From: Rickettsia typhi
GTDB taxonomy: Bacteria > Pseudomonadota > Alphaproteobacteria > Rickettsiales > UBA1997
Length of the DNA stretch: 11,770 nt
Reading direction: 5' to 3'
NCBI GenBank assembly: GCA_945902255.1
Contig: CAMDMO010000041.1
Location: 1-11,770 of the forward strand
The position numbers were made by a program, and so were the translations under genes. Position 1 is the stretch's first letter; every line of letters starts with the position of its first letter. The notes beneath the pieces are model-generated. The model had not been told where the DNA came from, searched no databases, and saw nothing but the letters and a program-made list of their open reading frames with translations. Positions 6,335 through 11,770 of the stretch are shown here, piece after piece.

Positions 6335-6749
6335 AAAAAGACGCATAGTTTTTGTTAGCTCAATATTTCTGATCTCTTTACTGGCTCTAGCCTTTATCAT
6401 TGCAAATTTTCGCGAAAATATCGTATTTTTTTATTCGCCAAGTGAAATAAAAAATGAGGCAATATTCAAAAAAATTAAAAATCGCCAAACCAGAGCTGGT
6501 GGGCTGATAAAAGAAAATTCGATTAAAAAAATCGATGCATTAACCACTGAATTTATTGTTACAGATTTGCAAGAAGATTTAAAAATGCACTATGTTGGAA
6601 TTTTGCCAGATTTATTCCGTGAAAAGCAGGGCGTGGTTGCGAAGGGTAAATTTGACGCTGAAAATAATCAGTTTATTGCAACTGAATTATTGGTAAAACA
6701 TGATGAAAAATATATGCCACCAGAAGTTGCCAAGTCTTTAAAAAAATAA
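6309..6749 (+). CDS. ccmE: Cytochrome c maturation protein CcmE, periplasmic heme chaperone
   Basis: CcmE takes heme from the CcmABCD complex at the periplasmic face of the inner membrane, holds it covalently on a histidine and passes it to the CcmF/H ligase. The 146-residue protein has a basic start (KNHHKKRR, 5-12), one membrane anchor (about 13-33) and the ENIVFFYSPSE entry into an OB-fold (36-46). A GGLIKENSIK strand (64-73) and the family-typical GILPDLFREKQGVVAKG (97-113) follow. The heme-binding motif VKHDEKYMPPEV carries His131 and the axial-ligand Tyr135. All functional residues are present. It overlaps ccmD by 26 nt and is the last gene of this unit; ccmF/ccmH are not in the window. 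The presence of system I implies c-type cytochromes and respiration. Confidence 0.96.
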   Translation: MLKIKNHHKKRRIVFVSSIFLISLLALAFIIANFRENIVFFYSPSEIKNEAIFKKIKNRQTRAGGLIKENSIKKIDALTTEFIVTDLQEDLKMHYVGILPDLFREKQGVVAKGKFDAENNQFIATELLVKHDEKYMPPEVAKSLKK

Positions 6750-6800
6750 TTTTTTATGGTGAATTGGTGTTTATGAATTTTAGAGAGTGTTTCAAATTAT

Positions 6801-6897
6801 ATGCTTAATAATCATCCTTCGACAAGCTCAGGATGACACACCCTAATCTCCAACTTGAATGCCATCCTGAGCTTGTCGAAGGATGATTATTAAGCAT
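6801..6897. repeat. Dispersed inverted repeat, copy 2 (35-bp perfect arms, CTTCGACAAGCTCAG core)
   Basis: Arms 6801-6835 and 6863-6897 are perfect reverse complements around a 27-nt centre. Degraded symmetry continues outward to roughly 6775 and 6920. The same core as in copy 1 is present in both arms. Each arm can fold alone into a 7-bp hairpin (left arm: 6812-6818 with 6830-6836) with the identical 11-nt loop TCGACAAGCTC. The element lies between the convergent genes ccmE and the PEBP gene. No clear T-run follows either arm, so termination would have to rely on the long stem. Confidence 0.92.
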
Positions 6898-6935
6898 TAG
6901 CTTGAACGATTCTAAATTTATTCAGATATATTTAT

Positions 6936-7478
6936 TTATCTTCCAAAAAAAGCTTCAAAACTTTTCTTTTCTAAAGAATTCTGATTAATCATGTATCCCG
7001 CAAAGGCCGCGGTGGCAGATTTATCAATGTCTATTTTATCAGTTTTAAGAGCATAAATTGTAAAGATATATCTGTGAGGCTTGTCTCCAACTGGAGGGCA
7101 AGGGCCACCGAATTTATGAAGCCCAAAGTCATTTCTAACTTGTTTGATACCATCTTTTAAATCAAATTTATCTTCTTTTCCAAAGTTAGATGACACTTCT
7201 TTATAATTTGCTGGAATGTTAATTAATAACCAATGCCACCAACCGCTTCCAGTAGGAGCATCTGGATCGTAGACTGTTAATGCAAAGCTTTTAGTGTCTT
7301 TTGGAGCGTCTTTCCAGGTAATTTTTGGAGATATATTTTCGCCTTTGCAGCCAAAATTGTTAAATATATGTTTATCTGAAATTGTTGAGCCAGATTTAAT
7401 CTCGGGGCTTTTAATTTCTAAGGCTTGAGCGTTAAAAGAAAAAATTAAAATTATTGCAGATAGAAAAAATTTTTTCAT
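6936..7478 (-). CDS. Secreted YbhB/YbcL-type phosphatidylethanolamine-binding (Raf kinase inhibitor-like) protein
   Basis: This is a 180-residue member of the PEBP superfamily, bacterial YbhB/YbcL branch, whose biological role is not settled. A signal peptide is clear: MKK, a hydrophobic stretch (4-16), and an AQA cleavage site at 17-19. The mature protein is therefore periplasmic. Family motifs follow in order: GCKGENISPKITW (43-55), the ligand-site DPDAP (71-75), GWWHWLLINIP (79-89) and GGPCPP (124-129). HRYIFTIYAL (135-144) and a terminal helix complete the set. Cys44 and Cys126 are the only cysteines and could form a disulfide. It begins 4 nt after the trpE stop, so it is probably the third gene of the ppiD-trpE operon. 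No link between this family and tryptophan synthesis is known to me. Confidence 0.93.
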   Translation of the reverse strand: MKKFFLSAIILIFSFNAQALEIKSPEIKSGSTISDKHIFNNFGCKGENISPKITWKDAPKDTKSFALTVYDPDAPTGSGWWHWLLINIPANYKEVSSNFGKEDKFDLKDGIKQVRNDFGLHKFGGPCPPVGDKPHRYIFTIYALKTDKIDIDKSATAAFAGYMINQNSLEKKSFEAFFGR

Positions 7479-7482
7479 AATT

Positions 7483-8988
7483 TTAAATAAAGTTTTTAAT
7501 CAAATTACATGCCGCAACTAAAGCTTGAGCTTTGTTAATACATTCTTGATATTCAGATTTTGGATCTGAGTCGAAAACCACACCAGCGCCAGCTTGCAGA
7601 TGAATTTTCCCATCTTTAATTAATGCAGATCTAAGCGTAATGCAAGTTTCCATATCACCATTTGCTGAAAAATAGCCAACGCATCCAGCATAAAAACTGC
7701 GCTTTATTTTTTCCAACTCTTCAATAATTTCCATTGCACGAATTTTTGGAGCGCCACTTACGGTTCCAGCAGGAAAGCCCGAAATTAGTGCGTCCAAAGC
7801 ATCTAAATCATCTTTTAACATTCCTTCAACATTTGAAGAAATATGCATTACATGAGAGTAATTTTCGATAATCATTTTTTCACTTACAATAACGCTTCCT
7901 TCTTTTGCAACTCTGCCAACATCATGTCTGCCTAGGTCAATTAACATTAAATGTTCAGCTACTTCCTTTTCGTCTTTTAATAAATCTTCGGCAATTTTTT
8001 TATCTTCTATTAAATTTTTTCCTCTTTTTCTAGTTCCTGCAAGTGGGCGAATTGTAACTTTTTTAGATTTTGAAGACACCATAATTTCAGGACTGGCGCC
8101 ACTTAAAGCAAATTCAGGGAATTTTAAATAAAATAAAAATGGCGAAGGATTTATTGCGCGAAGCGAGCGATAAAAGGTAAAATCAGAAATATTTTTATCA
8201 AAATTGGAGGTAAATCTTTGTGAAGGCAAAACCTGAAAAATATCGCCATCAGTAATATATTTTTTAGCTTTTTCAACCATTTGACAATATTCATCTTCTG
8301 AGCAATTAGAAGAAAAATTAAACTCTGGTTTAGCCTTTATTTTAGGGGATTTAAAAGGTTTTTTTAATAATTTCTCTGCAGCAATAATTTTATTTTTTGT
8401 TTCTTGATAATTTGTTTTTTGTCCAGAAAAAACGGGTGCGCAAATTAAGGCGCAATCAAATAAATTATCAAAAACAATAATGATTTGTGGGCGAATAAAA
8501 ATTGCGTCAGGAATTTTTATTTCATCTGGCAAATTACGATTAGGTAATTTTTCCATCAGACGCACAATGTCGTAAGACATATAGCCGAAGATTCCGCCAC
8601 ATATTCCAGGAAGTGGGTTGGAATCTTGATTTATAAGGCTCCAATCAATTTGTGATTTTTTAATTAATTGTCGTAAATTTTCTAAAGCATCACCATCTTC
8701 TTTTATAAAATTTTGTGGATTTTTTTCAAAATCAGAGTTGATAAAAGATTTTTGATCTTCGCATTTCCATACTAAATCTGGCATGAAGCCAATCACTGAA
8801 AAGCGCCCCTTGTTATTACCTTTTTCTGCTGACTCAAATAAAAAATGATGGCTGGGAAATTCTTTTTCAATTTTTAATGTCGCAAGAACAGGGGTTACGA
8901 TATCGGCGGGAATTTTTTTAAACAATAAGGTGGAGCCTTGTTGTTTTAAAATTTTTTCGAATCTGTTTTTTGTAAGATTAAATGGCAT
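7483..8988 (-). CDS. trpE: Anthranilate synthase component I
   Basis: TrpE converts chorismate to anthranilate using ammonia supplied by the TrpG glutaminase, the first committed step of tryptophan synthesis. The 501-residue protein has the usual length. The N-terminal regulatory part contains FESAEKGNNKGRFS (51-64), matching the LLES...GRYS element of the tryptophan feedback site; NPSPFLFY (280-287) supplies the rest of that pocket, so feedback inhibition is likely kept. The chorismate domain shows GASPEIMV (297-304), RPLAGTRKRG (314-323), EVAEHLMLIDLGRHDVGRV (342-360), HVMHI (379-383), FPAGTVSGAPKIRAME (405-420) and GAGVVFDSDPKSEY (467-480). Its ATG overlaps the ppiD TAA by one base (TAATG), indicating coupled translation and no private attenuator. 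trpG does not follow: the next gene is the PEBP-like one, so the glutaminase must be elsewhere or absent. Confidence 0.97.
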   Translation of the reverse strand: MPFNLTKNRFEKILKQQGSTLLFKKIPADIVTPVLATLKIEKEFPSHHFLFESAEKGNNKGRFSVIGFMPDLVWKCEDQKSFINSDFEKNPQNFIKEDGDALENLRQLIKKSQIDWSLINQDSNPLPGICGGIFGYMSYDIVRLMEKLPNRNLPDEIKIPDAIFIRPQIIIVFDNLFDCALICAPVFSGQKTNYQETKNKIIAAEKLLKKPFKSPKIKAKPEFNFSSNCSEDEYCQMVEKAKKYITDGDIFQVLPSQRFTSNFDKNISDFTFYRSLRAINPSPFLFYLKFPEFALSGASPEIMVSSKSKKVTIRPLAGTRKRGKNLIEDKKIAEDLLKDEKEVAEHLMLIDLGRHDVGRVAKEGSVIVSEKMIIENYSHVMHISSNVEGMLKDDLDALDALISGFPAGTVSGAPKIRAMEIIEELEKIKRSFYAGCVGYFSANGDMETCITLRSALIKDGKIHLQAGAGVVFDSDPKSEYQECINKAQALVAACNLIKNFI

Positions 8989-10916
8989 TATTTTTCTTCT
9001 TTTTGACCGAAAATTTTATCATTAATCGTGATCGGATATTTTTTTAATAAGAAGTTATTATATTCTTGTAAAACTTCATTTTTAAATCCTTCAAGCCCTT
9101 CCTTTCTTGCTTGATTAATTTGCGATGGATCAATTTGAACTTTACTAACTTTTCGCAAAATTCCAATCACAAATTCTTGCGCTCCACTTGGTAAAACAGT
9201 GGTTGTTTCGCCAATTTTTAATCCGAAAAGCTCATCTAAAAATTTATTTTGATAAGGCACTTTGCGACCCTGATAGTCAATATAATAAACTCGTGGAAAT
9301 TCACGATTTTTTTCAAGTTTAACTTGGTATTTTGCAGCAATTTTATCAAAATCTTTTGGATTAGCCTGTATTTCTTGAGCAATTTTTTTGGTTAATTCTT
9401 GCAGCGCTTCCCCTCTTTTTGATTTTAGTAAATCTACATTTACTTGCTCAGTTACCTCGGCTAAATTTTTTTGACGCGCCGGTAAAATTTCTTCTAATTT
9501 AACTATGTAAAATTCTTGAAAATCTTTGCTATGAAAAATTTTTGAAATTTGATCTTTTTGCAAAGCGAATGAATTTTGAGCAAAATCATCTAATTTTTTA
9601 ATTTCTAAAATCGCTCCACCTTTTTCATTCTGACCTTTATCATCAAGCAATATGGCTTTGTCTGATAAGTGTAAATTAAATTTTTTAGCTACTTCACTTA
9701 AAGAGTTGGAAGTTAGAATCATATCGTCAATTTCGGATATTTTTTCATTTAAAATTTTCTCTTCTCTTCCTTGAGATAGTTTTTCTTTAAGGCTAAATTT
9801 AACTTCTTGAAGTGATAAAGGATGGGCTTTTTTTACCCCAGTTAATAAAAATACATGAAAACCAAGTTGGCTTGATAAAACATCGCTGCGTTGATCTAGA
9901 TTTAATTTAAAAATTGGCTCAATTAATTCAGGAATTAAATCTTTTTTAGTGATATTTGCTAAGGTAATTGTTTTTTTATCTTTGTTTTTTATCTCTTTTG
10001 CAAGCTTGATAAATATGGCTTCAGGCTTTGATTTTGCTGATTTCATCGCTATATCATATTTTTCTAAAAAGCTTTTTGCTTGATCTTCATTTTCAAATAA
10101 CATGTGATAAAAATTTCTGCTTTCAGGTTGCTGCAAAAGATCTTTGTTTTTTTCATATTCGGCGGCAATTTCAGCGTCGCTAATGGCAACATATTTAGCG
10201 AAATCTTTTTTTGAAAAAGATATGTAAGAAACTTTTCTTAACTCAGGAGAATTATAGTTAGATCTATTATCTTCAAAAAACTTTGTAATTTCAGTTTTGG
10301 AAGGCTGTGGCAAGCTTTTAATATCTTTGATTGAAATTGAAATTACATCGGCTTGGCGCTTTTCTTGTTTAAAATTTTCTAATTCAATAATCGCTTTTTC
10401 ATTGATTGGAGAAACCATTGACATGGTTTGAATGATCATGGATGCAACAATTTCGTTAGAAATTAAATTTACATATCTTTCTTCATTTAAGCCGTTTTTT
10501 GCTAAAAATTTCTTAAATAATTCGTGATCAAATTTACCATCTTTTATAAAGCTTGGATCTTTTGCGACCGATTCCAAAATTAACTCTTTACTGGCTTCAA
10601 CGCCAAATTCTTCATGAAGTTTTTCAATCATAACTTTATTTACCAGGCGATTTAAAACATCTGACTGAAATTGTTTAGAATCTATATATTTAGCCGCTTC
10701 TGGGCTTTTATTGGAAGCTAGAACCGCTTCACGACTGCTTTGTAATTCGCTATTAAAGGCGCTATATCCAATTGTTGTATTGCCAACTTTTGCCACCCAA
10801 GAATTAGGACTTCCTAAAATAAACCCACTAATTCCAAATAGCACAAAGGTAAGAGCCACAAAGGCTAATAAGATTTTAAAAAATATATTTTCTGCCAGTT
10901 TGCGAAATAATTGCAT
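8988..10916 (-). CDS. ppiD: PpiD-like membrane-anchored periplasmic chaperone (SurA N-terminal and parvulin-like domains)
   Basis: PpiD proteins sit at the periplasmic exit of the SecYEG channel and chaperone emerging envelope proteins. The 642-residue product is close to the family length of about 620-640. It has a short cytosolic start (MQLFRKLAEN), one membrane helix at about 11-35, then the family-typical VAKVGNTTIGYSAFNSELQ (41-59). A helical SurA-N-like region (about 50-200) follows. A parvulin-like segment lies around 265-365, ending in LGFHVFLLTGVKKA (351-364). It is divergent from active parvulins, so isomerase activity is doubtful. A second half-like helical and beta region completes the protein. 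There are no cysteines, as is common for periplasmic proteins. It leads the ppiD-trpE-PEBP operon; ppiD next to trpE is a recurrent alphaproteobacterial arrangement as I recall it. Confidence 0.9.
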   Translation of the reverse strand: MQLFRKLAENIFFKILLAFVALTFVLFGISGFILGSPNSWVAKVGNTTIGYSAFNSELQSSREAVLASNKSPEAAKYIDSKQFQSDVLNRLVNKVMIEKLHEEFGVEASKELILESVAKDPSFIKDGKFDHELFKKFLAKNGLNEERYVNLISNEIVASMIIQTMSMVSPINEKAIIELENFKQEKRQADVISISIKDIKSLPQPSKTEITKFFEDNRSNYNSPELRKVSYISFSKKDFAKYVAISDAEIAAEYEKNKDLLQQPESRNFYHMLFENEDQAKSFLEKYDIAMKSAKSKPEAIFIKLAKEIKNKDKKTITLANITKKDLIPELIEPIFKLNLDQRSDVLSSQLGFHVFLLTGVKKAHPLSLQEVKFSLKEKLSQGREEKILNEKISEIDDMILTSNSLSEVAKKFNLHLSDKAILLDDKGQNEKGGAILEIKKLDDFAQNSFALQKDQISKIFHSKDFQEFYIVKLEEILPARQKNLAEVTEQVNVDLLKSKRGEALQELTKKIAQEIQANPKDFDKIAAKYQVKLEKNREFPRVYYIDYQGRKVPYQNKFLDELFGLKIGETTTVLPSGAQEFVIGILRKVSKVQIDPSQINQARKEGLEGFKNEVLQEYNNFLLKKYPITINDKIFGQKEEK

Positions 10917-10976
10917 GGTTTTATTTTGTTGAATTTAAACTAAAAAATGAGGCTTATATTCAATCTTTTAAAGGTT

Positions 10977-10994
10977 ATTGATTCATAAATCAAT
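10977..10994. promoter_or_regulatory. Perfect dyad in the ppiD-lysC divergent region, candidate operator
   Basis: ATTGATT and AATCAAT form a perfect 7-bp dyad around CATA, seven bases upstream of the lysC -35 box. On the - strand its TTGATT half could act as a weak -35 for ppiD, with TAAAAG 17 nt further on. The dyad is followed on the + strand by six T residues, so it also resembles a tiny terminator, although no gene ends here. The position favours a regulatory site; nothing identifies the regulator. The rest of 10917-11075 shows no other structure. Confidence 0.3.
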
Positions 10995-11000
10995 TTTTTA

Positions 11001-11028
11001 TTGAGAAAATTCTTAAGCTGTAGATAAT
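11001..11028 (+). promoter_or_regulatory. Sigma70-like promoter of lysC
   Basis: TTGAGA (11001-11006) and GATAAT (11023-11028) each match the consensus at 5 of 6 positions and are 16 nt apart. Transcription would start near 11035 and give a leader of about 40 nt. That is too short for a lysine riboswitch, and no riboswitch core is seen. This is the best promoter match in the window. Confidence 0.6.
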
Positions 11029-11075
11029 CGTTTCATTCCCTTCAATAAAGGACTATCTCATAAACTATTCACAAC

Positions 11076-11770
11076 ATGCTAATTGTTCAAAAATTCGGAG
11101 GCACTTCGGTTGGAGATATTGCCCGTATTAAAAATGTTACAAAAAAAGTCAAAGCTGAACTTGATAAAAAAAATAAAGTTATAGTAGTGGTTTCTGCTAT
11201 GTCTGGCGTGACCAATCAGCTTGTTGATTATTGTAATCAAGTTTCTAATTTATTATCAAATGAAGCGCTTAGCGAATATGATTCAATCGTTTCAAGCGGT
11301 GAGCAAGTTACTTGCGGATTGCTGGCTTTAGAATTGCAATCAATAGGCTATAAAGCTAGATCTTTCTTGGGCTGGCAAATTCCAGTGATAACTGACAATG
11401 TTCCAAGTAAAGCTCGTATTGAAAATATTGATGGTGATTTTTTATTAAAATCGCTCGAAGAATATGATGTTATAGTAATCGCTGGATTTCAAGGCGTGTG
11501 CGCGGAATCAAATCGTATAAGCACCTTAGGGCGCGGCGGTTCTGATACTTCGGCGGTTGCAATTGCGGCGGCAGTAAAAGCTGATTTGTGTGATATTTAT
11601 ACTGATGTTAATGGTGTTTATACAACAGATCCAAGAATTACTGACAAAGCTCGTAAATTAAAAAAAGTTACTTATGAAGAAATGTTGGAGATGGCTTATA
11701 GCGGTTCTAAAGTTTTGCAAACCCGCTCAGTTGCTATGGCGATGGCGCATAATGTGCGAGTTAGAGTTTT
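11076..11770 (+). CDS. lysC: Aspartate kinase, N-terminal part, 3' truncated by window edge
   Basis: Aspartate kinase phosphorylates aspartate in the first step toward lysine, threonine, methionine and diaminopimelate. 231 codons are visible of the roughly 400 expected, and the frame is open to the edge. The amino-acid kinase domain begins with QKFGGTSVG (5-13), which binds ATP phosphates. VVVSAMSGVTN (37-47), SSGEQVT (73-79) with the aspartate-binding Glu76, and GRGGSDTSAVAIA (152-164) follow. YTDVNGVYTTDPR (175-187) has Asn where most homologues have Asp (VDG). MLEMAYSGSKVLQTRSV (203-219) closes the visible part. The C-terminal ACT domains that would bind lysine or threonine lie outside the window, so feedback control cannot be judged. 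The ATG is the only start near the KFGGTSVG motif; no Shine-Dalgarno sequence lies within ten bases of it. Confidence 0.96.
   Translation, partial: MLIVQKFGGTSVGDIARIKNVTKKVKAELDKKNKVIVVVSAMSGVTNQLVDYCNQVSNLLSNEALSEYDSIVSSGEQVTCGLLALELQSIGYKARSFLGWQIPVITDNVPSKARIENIDGDFLLKSLEEYDVIVIAGFQGVCAESNRISTLGRGGSDTSAVAIAAAVKADLCDIYTDVNGVYTTDPRITDKARKLKKVTYEEMLEMAYSGSKVLQTRSVAMAMAHNVRVRV

Noticed and set aside
10711..10932. 73-codon open frame on the + strand opposite the ppiD start
   Set aside because: It mirrors the membrane-anchor region of ppiD and has no independent support.
11029..11075. Possible lysine riboswitch or leader peptide before lysC
   Set aside because: The leader from the likely start point is only about 40 nt and has no riboswitch core or Lys/Thr-rich short frame.
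1..11770. CRISPR array, insertion sequence, prophage or toxin-antitoxin module
   Set aside because: No spaced direct repeats, transposase, integrase, phage or toxin-like small gene pair was found; all long frames are accounted for by core genes.

Overview
The window is a strongly AT-rich stretch of a bacterial chromosome that reads as ordinary core genome, not a mobile or accessory island. The protein families point to an alphaproteobacterium: an alpha-type Fur/Mur-like regulator, a ThrB-type homoserine kinase with near-canonical motifs, CcmD/CcmE of cytochrome c maturation system I, and ppiD directly upstream of trpE. Low GC, very tight gene spacing and dispersed palindromic repeats suggest a Rickettsiales-like or similar AT-rich lineage. 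Unlike host-restricted Rickettsia, however, this genome keeps guaB, thrB, lysC and trpE, so it looks competent for GMP and for at least parts of aspartate-family and tryptophan synthesis. The lineage assignment is inference; no rRNA gene is present. TGG encodes Trp and no in-frame TGA was met, which fits genetic code 11.

Layout from left to right. The C-terminal part of priA (+) is cut by the window edge. It converges on guaB (-), and the gap holds a 29-bp-arm inverted repeat plus a small hairpin just after guaB. A short divergent promoter region separates guaB from a compact + strand operon: a Fur-family regulator, an unrecognised HExxH putative metallopeptidase, thrB and pgeF, with gaps of 5, 1 and 0 nt. 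A tRNA-Phe(GAA) gene with encoded CCA lies on the - strand and points at the pgeF end. Next comes the overlapping pair ccmD-ccmE (+); ccmD is a 49-codon gene. A second inverted repeat with 35-bp perfect arms separates ccmE from a - strand operon ppiD-trpE-PEBP, in which the stop codon of ppiD overlaps the trpE start by one base. A divergent region with a good sigma70-like promoter leads into lysC (+), which runs off the right edge.

How the genes relate: lysC (aspartate to aspartyl phosphate) and thrB (homoserine to phosphohomoserine) act in the same pathway but sit in separate transcription units. CcmD and CcmE handle periplasmic heme for c-type cytochromes. PpiD and the secreted PEBP-like protein are envelope proteins, and PgeF acts in peptidoglycan quality control. 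PriA restarts stalled replication forks. I see no complete novel system. The most unusual structure is the pair of inverted repeats. They share an invariant 11-nt loop, and every internal difference between them preserves a stem. Both lie between convergent protein-coding genes. The most uncertain gene is the putative metallopeptidase that follows the Fur-family gene.
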